A DNA stretch of 28,042 nucleotides from CALCCV01 sp964388665 (GCA_964388665.1 CAYMBJ010000051.1:1-28042); one strand, 5' to 3'. Positions 15,334-23,821 are shown, counted from the stretch's first letter. Notes: generated by a model from the sequence alone, not told the origin. Made by a program: numbers and translations.

Positions 15334-17091
15334 ATGATCATTAAAAAATTGTCGGCAGTTTTTTTTGTGTATGCGCTTTCGTCATTTCTGGTTTCTGGTT
15401 GCGCACCTGTAAAGTTTTTCAGTTCAAAAGAAAGTGCTCCAGACTGCGTTGGAGCTGAATGTGGCAATCCCGGCGGTGGTGGCGGCGGTGCTGGTGGCGG
15501 CGGTGCTGGTGGCGGCGAAACTGCAATTGCCTGCGGACCAAAAATAAATGATACGCAAACACAGATCACCTACACAACTGGCATGCCTAAGCCAAAGATC
15601 ACTGCCAATTGCAATCCTAGCGCTGTGACTTATAGCTGGTCAGTTAAAAAGGATGGTTCAGATATCACTATCAATGGTCTTGAGAATGACACCTCATATC
15701 CTGATTTCACGGCCTATGGGAACGGCGCCTATGAAATTAGCTTAACGGCTTCGGCCAATGGTTATTTGAATTTTCAATCGCCAGCTCCGCTCACCGTCGT
15801 TCTTAACTATGGTGCTGGGGATCTACCTGACATCGCCTGCAGTCCAAACATCAACGGTTCACAAAGTTCCATAGCCTGGGTTTCGGGAAATGCCAATCCG
15901 GTGTTTGCTGCCAATTGCAATCCAACAGATGTCTCTTACACGTGGACCGTGAAAAATCCGAGCGGTGCGACCGTTGCAATCCCGGGTCTCTCGGGTAGTG
16001 GAGGAACAGGGGATCTGACAGGTCTACCGCCAGGCAAGTACGAAATATTTCTAAATGCAGCAAAAGATCAATATGATCCCTATCTGCAGACGACTCCATT
16101 GATTATTAATATCGGCACAGCGGGCGGAGGCTATCGCGATGTCACATTCACCAAAACAGTGGGCGCTGATGACAACGACGTCGATATCTTGTTGGTGATG
16201 GACGACTCTAACTCAATGTCTGTCGACAATCAGCACATCTCCACGCGTCTGCAGGGTTTTGTTACTGATCTTGAAGCTTCTGGAATCAACTGGCAGATGT
16301 GCATGACGCTCACTCATGCTGTGGACATCGGTACCAAGGACACCTACTTTTGGGGCGGGAGCATCTTTTGGAAGGGGCTGACCACAGGAAACAAAATGGT
16401 TTTGAAAAAGGGCCAGGCCAATGTCTACAGTATAATTGTTAATACCATTAAGGCCTTTCCCGAAAGTGTTCTGTTTGATGAGGAGCGAGCCATCAAGGCG
16501 GCCTACCACCATGCGTACAATGGCGACCCCAGCGCCGCTGATGCCAGTGGCTGCTACCGAAAAAAGGCCGGGCTGGCTGTAATCATCCTATCTGATGAAG
16601 ATGAGTTTTCAGTGGGGGGAGACTGCACTCAGGCGGTTTATACCGGAGAATGTAAGCCACTCGAAATGGAAGACATCCCGGCCAACTACGTTAAACAGGT
16701 GCAAAATATTTTTGGTGCTGACAAGCGTTTGGTGGTCAACTCCATCATTGTGAGACCCGGAGACCTCGCTTGCAAAAAACAACAGGATGCATCGGGTCCC
16801 ACGAGTCATTATGGCTACAAGTACAAGGAGCTCAGCGAGTTGACCAGTGGTGGAGTTACAAGTATTTGTGAAAAGGACTATTCAACCAATCTCAAATATT
16901 TTAAAGATCGCATTGTTAGCTCTTTGGCTTCGGTTCCACTTGAGTGCGACCCCATTGGTGCAGAAGTGAATGTTAAGGTCACACCCGAGGTCAGTCAGAT
17001 GACCACCAGGATCGAAAACCAAGCATTGATCTTTACGCCGAAGATTCCTGCCGGAAGAGAGATTCAAATCAAATACAAATGTCCAAAATAA
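15334..17091 (+). CDS. von Willebrand factor A-domain lipoprotein with two Ig-like repeats
   Basis: 585 residues from the ATG at 15334, chosen because GAAGGA lies 5 nt upstream and a lipoprotein signal peptide starts there (lipobox LVSGC, Cys23). A Gly-rich linker (~46-61) is followed by two homologous ~95-residue beta domains (~65-160 and ~166-255), each with an IAC.P.IN segment and an NCNP..V.Y.W segment, so probably a disulfide each. Next comes a vWA domain (~283-500) with an intact MIDAS start DxSxS (D290, S292, S294) and strands such as LAVIILSDEDEF. The last ~60 residues form another beta segment ending in KYKCPK. It is likely a surface adhesion or binding protein; the ligand is unknown. 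Confidence 0.85.
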   Translation: MIIKKLSAVFFVYALSSFLVSGCAPVKFFSSKESAPDCVGAECGNPGGGGGGAGGGGAGGGETAIACGPKINDTQTQITYTTGMPKPKITANCNPSAVTYSWSVKKDGSDITINGLENDTSYPDFTAYGNGAYEISLTASANGYLNFQSPAPLTVVLNYGAGDLPDIACSPNINGSQSSIAWVSGNANPVFAANCNPTDVSYTWTVKNPSGATVAIPGLSGSGGTGDLTGLPPGKYEIFLNAAKDQYDPYLQTTPLIINIGTAGGGYRDVTFTKTVGADDNDVDILLVMDDSNSMSVDNQHISTRLQGFVTDLEASGINWQMCMTLTHAVDIGTKDTYFWGGSIFWKGLTTGNKMVLKKGQANVYSIIVNTIKAFPESVLFDEERAIKAAYHHAYNGDPSAADASGCYRKKAGLAVIILSDEDEFSVGGDCTQAVYTGECKPLEMEDIPANYVKQVQNIFGADKRLVVNSIIVRPGDLACKKQQDASGPTSHYGYKYKELSELTSGGVTSICEKDYSTNLKYFKDRIVSSLASVPLECDPIGAEVNVKVTPEVSQMTTRIENQALIFTPKIPAGREIQIKYKCPK

Positions 17092-17127
17092 TACGCCAAG
17101 CTGGCAAATGGCCAGGGCAGTAAATTG

Positions 17128-17146
17128 CGGGGCCGCGATGGCCCCG
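17128..17146. terminator. GC-rich hairpin after the vWA lipoprotein gene
   Basis: CGGGGCC (17128-17134) pairs perfectly with GGCCCCG (17140-17146) around a 5-nt loop, 37 nt after the stop codon. It is followed by AT-rich sequence but not by a T-run. It is the first of two strong stems in this convergent gap. Confidence 0.55.
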
Positions 17147-17157
17147 ATTAGAACTAA

Positions 17158-17191
17158 CCTCAACTCGACAAAAATTATTGTCGAGTTGAGG
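17158..17191. terminator. 13-bp perfect hairpin between convergent genes
   Basis: CCTCAACTCGACA (17158-17170) is exactly complementary to 17179-17191 with an 8-nt A/T loop. It lies between the converging vWA lipoprotein and barrel genes and can act from either strand. No T-tract is present on either side. Confidence 0.6.
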
Positions 17192-17193
17192 CT

Positions 17194-17213
17194 AAGAGTC
17201 TATCTCAAAAATA
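17194..17213. repeat. 20-bp direct repeat, copy 1 (other copy 17872-17891)
   Basis: AAGAGTCTATCTCAAAAATA matches 17872-17891 at 19 of 20 positions (T/C at the sixth base). This copy lies 4 nt past the stop of the minus-strand barrel gene and directly beside the 13-bp hairpin. Confidence 0.75.
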
Positions 17214-17216
17214 GGA

Positions 17217-17810
17217 CTAAAGATCAAAAGGTGCCGAAACGCCCAATCTGAATCCTGATTCCTTGCTCGTTGAAAAGGTATCGCTGGCGCTTCCGTCAAC
17301 TCCAGAAGCTTTGTAATTGCCGAAGTCATTTTGAAAGTACTCCAAATTGATGCAGACAATAGGTAAACCAGTGAACGAGCCACCGAGCTTAATGTTTGTG
17401 CCCCCGGATAATTCAGCATTGCCACTGGAATCTTTCACTGTGGCTTTGTTCATGAGGCCATAGCCGAACCACGCTCGAAACATGATCGGGAAATCGAATC
17501 CTGCAGTGAGATAGAGGTCAGAGCGGTCCACTTTGTCTGCTGTGGAGCTTGATTGGCTTGGTGAAAATGTGCCATCCGACATTAGGCTGTAATCAAGTGC
17601 AAACCAAAACAAAACTGGCAAAGTGTATCCCAGGCGCGCGCCAAGTCCCAAGCCTGTAGTTTTTCCTCCGACATCGATGCTTCCAATTTTGGAAACGATG
17701 TCCTGAGTTGATGATTCATATGTCATATAAGGCTCAATCAATATTCCTGCCCTCGCGGAAAGGCCAAGAGTCAGAGACGCTAGGATTGCAATTATTTTTA
17801 TTTTTTTCAT
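17217..17810 (-). CDS. Small outer-membrane beta-barrel protein
   Basis: 197 residues. A signal peptide (MKKIKIIAILASLTLGLSARA) is followed by a mature chain of alternating amphipathic strands: ILIEPYMTYE, GLGLGARLGYTL, FWFALDYSLM, DLYLTAGFDFPIMFRAWFGYG, NIKLGGSFTGLPIVCINLEYF, ending GFRLGVSAPFDL. This is the size and pattern of an 8-strand OmpA/OmpW-like barrel (OMP_b-brl). The last residue is Leu, not the common Phe. GGAGGT lies 9 nt upstream of the ATG. It lies downstream of the M3 peptidase gene in the same direction. It is flanked by 20-bp direct repeats, so it may be a separately acquired or rearranged cassette. Confidence 0.8.
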   Translation of the reverse strand: MKKIKIIAILASLTLGLSARAGILIEPYMTYESSTQDIVSKIGSIDVGGKTTGLGLGARLGYTLPVLFWFALDYSLMSDGTFSPSQSSSTADKVDRSDLYLTAGFDFPIMFRAWFGYGLMNKATVKDSSGNAELSGGTNIKLGGSFTGLPIVCINLEYFQNDFGNYKASGVDGSASDTFSTSKESGFRLGVSAPFDL

Positions 17811-17871
17811 AGTTGGGTAACCTCCATGTTGGGATTCTCAATTGCTAAACGACAATAGTCAAATTGATACC

Positions 17872-17891
17872 AAGAGCCTATCTCAAAAATA
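17872..17891. repeat. 20-bp direct repeat, copy 2 (other copy 17194-17213)
   Basis: AAGAGCCTATCTCAAAAATA lies 34 nt past the stop of the minus-strand M3 peptidase gene and upstream of the barrel gene. With copy 1 it frames the barrel gene exactly (678 bp from start to start). Confidence 0.75.
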
Positions 17892-17924
17892 CTTTTCACT
17901 GCGGATCTATTTTTGGTTAACCTG

Positions 17925-19832
17925 CTAATTGTAGATTTGGTCAAAGAGCTCTAGCTTCGATTCAATCAATGCGAGCGCATTTTGCCAAAACTCAGGCTGC
18001 GAAATGCTTTGCCCTAGGTGCTTCTCGACCAAATCTTCACAAGACATGCGGCCACTGTCTAGTAAAATTCTCTTGTAAATATCAAAAAAGGTCTTTTTAT
18101 CGTGTTTTTTTCTTAACGCGAAAATACTCAGTGAAAACAAATAACCAAAGGCATAGGGATAATTGTAAAAGGATATGTGTGGCAAATAAAAGTGCAGTTT
18201 AGAGCACCAAAAATGTTGATCGACTCCTTGAGAGTGTTCTCCGTACCATTCGTGCCAATATTTCTCCATCATTTGATTCAATTCGCTGCCAGTCAGTGGA
18301 GATTGGCGGCGACGCAGATAAACTTCACTTTCGAATTCAAATCGCATGGGAATGTTGATCAGAAAACTCATGGCCTCGCCAAAACTCTGCCACGCGAGCT
18401 CTCGTTTGGTTGCCATGTCAGAATTCTGTGAGAGTCCTTCTGCTAGCGCCTGTTCAGCAAAAACACTGGCTGTTTCCGCAAGAGTCATAGGATAAGAGTT
18501 TTGGCACCTCGGCAAATCACGCATGATCAATGCATGAAAGCCATGTCCAAGCTCATGAGCAAGAGTGGACATGTCTTTATAAGACCCACTGTAGGTCATA
18601 AAAACTCGCGAAGTTTTTGATTTGGGAAAGCTCGCGCAGTAGGCGCCTTGTGTTTTATTTGGCAGCATCCGCGCTTCAATCCACGACTCCTGATAGGCCA
18701 TTTTAGCGAAATCACTCAACTCAGAATCAACTGCGGAAAAACTTTCACTGATGTCCTTCATCGCATCGGAAAAAGTGCGAACATTGGCACTAAACGGCGA
18801 AGGAGCAAATGTATCCCAAGGGTCAATTTTCATTTTACCAAGTGCTTTGGCAAACACCTTCATCCGCGCTTGCACTTTTGGTCGAAAGTCCAAAATTGCC
18901 TTATTCATGGCCTTAAGAGTGCTGCGCTGAATGTGTGAGTGATGCAAAGAGTAAGTCAGCTCGTCAATTACGTGACCACTTTGCTTTTCACGCAATTGAT
19001 AGTTGGCCCATCGCCAGCCGCTGATGGAGTTCAATATCTGGCTACAGGTGGACTCTCGCTCGCGCCAACAGCTATCAATGGCCAGGAAGGCCTCTTTGCG
19101 CACCAGCTCATTGCCCTCTCGGAGCCGCTGTGTAGCCTCTGTGAGGCCTATTGTGGAGGTCTCGCCATTTGCATTTTGCAATTTGCAACTCATTTCTCCC
19201 TGAATTGCATTGTACAGATTGCCCCAAGCGCTGATGCCCTCTACCTCAAAGGCTTTGATCACTTTTTCTTGTTCTAAGCTCAGCGAGAACTTTGAACTCA
19301 ATCGATAATGTCGAATGCGATAGTCTTCGGCCGCAGTTTGCGGACTCGCACGCAAGTATTCGGTGATAAAGGACTCAGGTGCTTTTTGAAACCAGTGCTC
19401 GATCGGAGCTAGAGTCAAATCCAGCTGGGAGCCAATCTTGATCATCAGCGAGTGCTGCTTTTGTGCTTCCTGCGAGCGAGAGTCTACGCTGACCAGGCAA
19501 CGACAGTAGGTCACCAACTGACGAATCAATGTTCGGGCCTTTTCTCGCGCCTCAAAGTCTTGTGCCAACTCAGAGATTCTTTCTTTGGAATCAGTGTTCA
19601 AAACGCTGCCTTCAGCAAGCGAAGTGCTGAGCCAATACCCATGTTTTTCATTGAAAACTTGAAAATGGGAAATGAGCGCTTGCAGTTCCGCGACGTCGGA
19701 ACTGTATCGCGAGTCTCCAAAATCCGAATATTCCGAAGTCAAATCCCAACTTGGCAGGTCGCTCATTGCAGTTTCTAGTGCTTTGTCAGGAAAGCTTTTT
19801 CGTTGTTGCTTCGTCGTCGCGGTATTATTCAT
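17925..19832 (-). CDS. M3-family oligopeptidase (oligoendopeptidase F-like)
   Basis: 635 residues, close to PepF-type enzymes. A cytoplasmic zinc metallopeptidase that degrades short peptides. The N-terminal part is helical (LPSWDLTSEYSDF, SLEQEKVIKAFEVEGI). The zinc site HELGH is at 426-430 (TLAHELGHGFHAL), with third ligand Glu453 in LAETASVFAEQAL. The C-terminal F-W-C and YNYPYAFGYLFSL segments are typical of PepF. GAGGAGGAAGCTGT is a strong ribosome-binding site. The first ~20 codons and the upstream leader carry the two arms of a long inverted repeat (see separate entry), which is unusual. Confidence 0.93.
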   Translation of the reverse strand: MNNTATTKQQRKSFPDKALETAMSDLPSWDLTSEYSDFGDSRYSSDVAELQALISHFQVFNEKHGYWLSTSLAEGSVLNTDSKERISELAQDFEAREKARTLIRQLVTYCRCLVSVDSRSQEAQKQHSLMIKIGSQLDLTLAPIEHWFQKAPESFITEYLRASPQTAAEDYRIRHYRLSSKFSLSLEQEKVIKAFEVEGISAWGNLYNAIQGEMSCKLQNANGETSTIGLTEATQRLREGNELVRKEAFLAIDSCWRERESTCSQILNSISGWRWANYQLREKQSGHVIDELTYSLHHSHIQRSTLKAMNKAILDFRPKVQARMKVFAKALGKMKIDPWDTFAPSPFSANVRTFSDAMKDISESFSAVDSELSDFAKMAYQESWIEARMLPNKTQGAYCASFPKSKTSRVFMTYSGSYKDMSTLAHELGHGFHALIMRDLPRCQNSYPMTLAETASVFAEQALAEGLSQNSDMATKRELAWQSFGEAMSFLINIPMRFEFESEVYLRRRQSPLTGSELNQMMEKYWHEWYGEHSQGVDQHFWCSKLHFYLPHISFYNYPYAFGYLFSLSIFALRKKHDKKTFFDIYKRILLDSGRMSCEDLVEKHLGQSISQPEFWQNALALIESKLELFDQIYN

Positions 19833-19880
19833 ACAGCTTCCTCCTCGCGTCTAGAAAAAACTTCCCTGACAAAGCACAAG
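19775..19880 (-). repeat. 26-nt inverted repeat bracketing the oligopeptidase start codon
   Basis: Bases 19775-19800 and the reverse complement of 19855-19880 agree at 23 of 26 positions, with a 13-nt perfect core GTGCTTTGTCAGG (19778-19790). In the mRNA two of the three differences become G-U pairs, so only one U-U mismatch remains. The 54-nt loop contains the Shine-Dalgarno and the ATG (19832-19830); the 3' arm is coding (codons ~11-20). It could control translation or mRNA stability, or mark an inverted duplication. Confidence 0.8.
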
Positions 19881-20062
19881 TCGGGACAGCTCTTTCGGTT
19901 TCTTGGCGCTAGTTTTTATCTTGCCGCTTGAATTCATAGTCACTAGAATCCATCTGATCTTTTCATGAGGCAATTTAAATTTTGCCTTCCAGGGCTCATT
20001 TCGGCAATTATTTTTGTTAAAGTGGGTGCGGTGTTTGGCAATTTCGCAACTGTGGTGGATGC

Positions 20063-21616
20063 ATGCAATTTGAAAAAGCGGAAGAACAAAATTCTATGAC
20101 TCTGCGTGGTTTTAGCCAGCGGCACCTGTGGTTCTTATGTATTGGCGTAGCACTTTTTGTTCGTGTGCTAACGGCCATTTTCGCCTATGGGCCTCAGGCC
20201 ATTGACGATTACAAACACGGTGTGATTCCCACTGTGGAGTGGGTTCTAAGTACACCCGAACAAAAAGTTCAACTTCCGAATTATCGCTCCCCATTTCTCA
20301 CTTACTATCTGAGTCCCTGGAGTCAATTTGCGCATCTGTTGGGGCTCAATTCACCTCAGCGCCAGGCTCAGGCTATTGAATTGGGCCTGGCGATCATGTC
20401 GTTGATCGGCTTTTTCGGCTTGGCTCTTTATTTTCGGCATGCTCGGGAATCGCGTGCATTTGAACATTGGAGTCTGTGGCTATATGCATTGTATCCGGTT
20501 TTGCCCTTTGCAACCACGAGGGCCTTTGGCGAAAGCGCAGCCATTCCATTTGTTCTGATTGCGTTTGGCTCCTGGACGGCATTTGCTCTTACGGGTTATC
20601 AGCGCAGTCGCTACTTTAGTCTATCTATGCTGTGCTTTATTGTGGCGTGCTTTTTTCGTTTTCAGGCTGGAATTTGGCTTTTACCGGTGATGGTGAATTT
20701 GATTTGGCGCCGTGATATGAAGAGCTTTAAGACCTTGAGTCTTATGGCCGTTTTGGCTTTAGGAATTCAGAGCGTTTTGGATTTTTCAGTTGATCGGGCT
20801 CCACTTGGTACCATTCTAAACTATTTACTTGAAAATGCAGGAGGTGCGCAAAAGTATGGAGTGACCCCTTGGTATTCGACCTGGGCTACAGTGGCGGGTT
20901 TTATGCTGGTGCCCTTCACTTTGCCATTGTTCGCCAACATGAAAACGAATGTTTATAAAAAGGATCGTCATCTTTGGATTCTCATATTGTTTTTTGTCCT
21001 GATCCACTCGCTGATTCCACACAAAGAGGAACGTTTTTTGTATCCAGTGCTGCCGTTGCTTTTGATTGCCTTAGCTCGACTTCTTTCTGAAAGTGAACTG
21101 AGAAAGTTTGACCCTGGGTTTGATGGCATCTATTTTCGATTTCTATTAAAGCCCTTCGTCATTCTGCTTTGCTCGGTTGGCACGTTAGCAATTGCATTTT
21201 CAAATCCGCAGAGCGGAATCATAGAACCCTTGGTTGCCGAGTCGGAAGTGGATGTGCCGACTTTGTTTATTGATATGGGCACTGCCATTGAAGAGAGTTG
21301 GATAAAGGAGTTCTTTTTGCAGCCGGGTGATCAGTTTGTCTTCTTTTCAAAGGCGAGTGAAATGCAACAATTGGAGCAGCTGGAAAAAATGAAACATAAG
21401 GGGGGATTGAACTACCGACGCTGGACGATTGTTTCCAATCAGCGAGGTCTGTTGGAGTCCCCACCTGCGATTTTTGCACAGCGATTGGGTATGTATTGTG
21501 ACGAAGTGAAGACGGCTCAGAGTGTTCTGGATCAAGTTATTTTCACTTTAAACCCTGGGTCCAATCAGCGCCGAGCCAAGACTTTCTATCTGAGCTGTGA
21601 AGTGCCAAACCATTAG
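20063..21616 (+). CDS. GT22/ALG9-like membrane mannosyltransferase family protein
   Basis: 517 residues with about nine to ten hydrophobic helices. The N-terminal loop carries an acidic pair AIDDYKHG (D48, D49), as in GT-C enzymes that use lipid-phosphate sugar donors. The motif HKEERFLYP (from residue 320), after a membrane helix, is the hallmark of the GT22 family (PIG-B, ALG9, ALG12). It probably transfers a sugar to a lipid or glycan on the outer face of the inner membrane; donor and acceptor are unknown. The C-terminal ~130 residues are soluble. The start at 20063 has only a weak GGTGGA upstream; Met12 at 20096 is an alternative. It appears as a single-gene unit. Confidence 0.82.
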   Translation: MQFEKAEEQNSMTLRGFSQRHLWFLCIGVALFVRVLTAIFAYGPQAIDDYKHGVIPTVEWVLSTPEQKVQLPNYRSPFLTYYLSPWSQFAHLLGLNSPQRQAQAIELGLAIMSLIGFFGLALYFRHARESRAFEHWSLWLYALYPVLPFATTRAFGESAAIPFVLIAFGSWTAFALTGYQRSRYFSLSMLCFIVACFFRFQAGIWLLPVMVNLIWRRDMKSFKTLSLMAVLALGIQSVLDFSVDRAPLGTILNYLLENAGGAQKYGVTPWYSTWATVAGFMLVPFTLPLFANMKTNVYKKDRHLWILILFFVLIHSLIPHKEERFLYPVLPLLLIALARLLSESELRKFDPGFDGIYFRFLLKPFVILLCSVGTLAIAFSNPQSGIIEPLVAESEVDVPTLFIDMGTAIEESWIKEFFLQPGDQFVFFSKASEMQQLEQLEKMKHKGGLNYRRWTIVSNQRGLLESPPAIFAQRLGMYCDEVKTAQSVLDQVIFTLNPGSNQRRAKTFYLSCEVPNH

Positions 21617-21792
21617 CGAGCTTGTTAACGTGGTCGAGCCAATAACTCGTTTCCTGAGTCAGGACACGAACCCTATTTTATTCTAGGTATTAGGACTGGG
21701 TTTTTAATGAAAATATTGGGTTTCTCACACATATCGATTACACTGAAAGCTGGAGTGCTCCGCTGAGCCCTAAGGAATAGGTACAGTCATTC

Positions 21793-23760
21793 ATGCAATA
21801 TGTGTTTTTGATCGAAGATGATCCAAAGATTCAAAATGAGCTTGGCGATGCCATCTTCAAGGTCGACAAAAAGCTGCAGGTGGCTGTATTTCCCAGTCTT
21901 GAGCAGTTTTCTAAATGGATTAAGATGTTTCTCGAAAGCGGACCTCAGGCGCTCGCAGTTGCTGGTACCCCACTGCGAAAGGAATCGCGAATTGATGCGG
22001 TGATTTCGGATGACGACCGGTTGGCTTTGATTATTTCTGACAATGAGATCTTTGGAAGTCAGCATATCAAGTTGATTCGCAGGTTTTTAGAAATGGTCAA
22101 ACAAAAGGGGGCAAGTAACCCTGATCATCTGCCTTCCTTTTTGGTAACAGCCTTTGAAAGTCCAAACTTTGACTTCATGCCGCTGCAGACGCCTGAGATT
22201 ACAAATGTTTTGTTCAAGCCATTTGACCAGCTGATTTTGACCCAATTGATCAGTTTTGCACTCTCTCCTGGCAAGTCGCCGGCCAAGGCCGAAGTCTATA
22301 ATTTGCAAACTGATGCTGTGGTTGAAATGCTCAAAGATGTCGAGCTAGAGCACATATCTGATTTGGGCTTTACCACAAGAGCTAAACGTATGATCGATGT
22401 GGGCTCGTTTGGAAAGTACTATGGCGCCAATTTTACCAGCCCTACCAGGACAAGTGTTTTTGCAAAATGCGTGGAGTGCATTCCGCATCCGGTTCATAAA
22501 GGCGAATTTCAGGCTTTGTTTTCTTATTTCGGCAACAATGTCGTGCAAATTTCGCAATTGAAAAAACTGATCAAGAGGTCTGCATTTTTTAATGTTCCTT
22601 TTCAATGGAATCTAGAAGGTCCAACCACCCCAAAGACTGCGATCATAGTTGGTTCAGGCACTCCTGATGGGCAAGACTTGATGATGCGATTGAAAAATCA
22701 ATACAGCAATATTAATTTTTGTGGTTACCGAAAGCCCGCCGACTTTCTTTACGAAGTGCAAACTATAGATTTAGTTAAAGAACAAAAGAGCGCCGAGAAG
22801 GCATTTCCTACGTCCAACCCTGTCAAATTGCATTTTGATGCCGGGGGTAGTTTCGTCTTGGGTTCTGAGCCAGCAATGGGTTCAGGTCGCTGGCTTTCGC
22901 ATACCGAGGATGATTTAAAAACCGTCGACTTTGCGACGCTGGTGCAAGACAATCAAAAAGGTTTGTGGATTCGCACTGTGGGCCAAAAGACAATTCAAAA
23001 AGATAAAGATATTTTTGTAATTCACACCAAGACGGCACGGTTTTTTATAAAAGTTCTCACCATCGAGCAAAAGCAGAGGCCGGGCACCAAAGATGTGTAC
23101 ATTGTTGAAACCAGAGAGGCCACTGAGGATGAAATTGCTGCATTTATGCAAGCCAATAGCACCCTGCCGCGCAAAGTGGATATGATGTTTTTGATCAGCG
23201 ATGCCTTTGGTGGGGATCAGGACCGAGTCCTCAATGTGGTGCAAGGTGCTCTTACCAGGTACCGCTCTAAAACGCCTGGCGAAGCCGGTGTTCCGATCTT
23301 TTATGTGTGCAAAGACGAGCTGAGTTACGAAGCCAGCCTAAAGTTTGCGCCTTTGATTTCGGATGTGTTTTTGATGCCTCTGGATACAACCTACGTCTTT
23401 CGCAAACTCACGAGTTACATTGCAGGCTTGTCTGAAAAAGAGCATTTTGAAACTGCCACAATTGAATTTCCCCATATCATCCGCGTAGCCAATCCTATCA
23501 AGATCACCGAAATTTCAGAAGCCGCTCTGATGATGGAGTACAAGAGGCCAATTGCCCGAGGAAGCTTTCGTCGCTTTTTAATGTGGAAACCCAATGAGCA
23601 AGAAATGCAAGAGGTCCATGCTGTTTGCCACAGTTCGACTGCAGGTTCTGATGGTCTTATCCAGAATCAATTTGTGTATTTTGGGGTCACAGACACTTCT
23701 TTAAAAGAAATTCGCCTGTGGATTCGCAACAACTATATCGAGAGTAAACACGCCTCCTAG
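21793..23760 (+). CDS. Multidomain receiver / PilZ-like signalling protein
   Basis: 655 residues, cytoplasmic. The first ~155 residues form a receiver domain: acidic pocket E8-D9-D10, likely phosphoacceptor Asp83 (LIISDNEIFG), Thr119 (LVTAFES) and Lys142 (LFKPFD). About 30 extra residues lie between pocket and Asp83. A PilZ-like domain follows (~185-275: LEHISDLGF and after), then a less recognisable middle part. A second, degenerate receiver-like unit is at ~463-545 (MMFLISDAFGGD, IFYVCKDE, VFLMPLD). A final PilZ-like unit is at ~560-650 (ITEISEAALMMEYKRP). The RxxxR c-di-GMP motif is not clear in either PilZ-like part. There is no output DNA-binding or enzymatic domain. The 3' end is duplicated as a relic at 25461-25494. 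Confidence 0.65.
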   Translation: MQYVFLIEDDPKIQNELGDAIFKVDKKLQVAVFPSLEQFSKWIKMFLESGPQALAVAGTPLRKESRIDAVISDDDRLALIISDNEIFGSQHIKLIRRFLEMVKQKGASNPDHLPSFLVTAFESPNFDFMPLQTPEITNVLFKPFDQLILTQLISFALSPGKSPAKAEVYNLQTDAVVEMLKDVELEHISDLGFTTRAKRMIDVGSFGKYYGANFTSPTRTSVFAKCVECIPHPVHKGEFQALFSYFGNNVVQISQLKKLIKRSAFFNVPFQWNLEGPTTPKTAIIVGSGTPDGQDLMMRLKNQYSNINFCGYRKPADFLYEVQTIDLVKEQKSAEKAFPTSNPVKLHFDAGGSFVLGSEPAMGSGRWLSHTEDDLKTVDFATLVQDNQKGLWIRTVGQKTIQKDKDIFVIHTKTARFFIKVLTIEQKQRPGTKDVYIVETREATEDEIAAFMQANSTLPRKVDMMFLISDAFGGDQDRVLNVVQGALTRYRSKTPGEAGVPIFYVCKDELSYEASLKFAPLISDVFLMPLDTTYVFRKLTSYIAGLSEKEHFETATIEFPHIIRVANPIKITEISEAALMMEYKRPIARGSFRRFLMWKPNEQEMQEVHAVCHSSTAGSDGLIQNQFVYFGVTDTSLKEIRLWIRNNYIESKHAS

Positions 23761-23818
23761 AAGTCCCGCTCAGTTCTCTTCGTGGAGAGCTCGCCTCGGG
23801 CGTGTCCAACCTTTATAT
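23727..23818. repeat. Duplicated convergent-gene junction, copy A
   Basis: Copy A holds the true 3' end of the receiver/PilZ gene (encoding NNYIESKHAS-stop), followed on the minus strand by relic codons LDTPEASSPR that match the C-terminus VDPPEASCPR of the M74 peptidase, with its stop codon lost. It matches 25461-25555 in two blocks: about 29 of 33 nt at the receiver end and a 15-nt identical core AGCTCGCCTCGGGCG. The first copy also contains the long-range pair ACACGCC (23748-23754) / GGCGTGT (23799-23805). Confidence 0.7.
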
Positions 23819-23821
23819 CAT

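Noticed and set aside
15470..15530. GGC/GGT-rich tract in the vWA gene as a possible microsatellite
   Set aside because: It is an in-frame glycine linker between lipoprotein signal and first domain, with mixed codons; explained by the protein.
13684..21687. TCTAGGT heptamer before several genes (13684, 15264, 21681)
   Set aside because: A 7-mer is expected about three times by chance in this length on both strands; only the paired form at 15264-15292 is kept.
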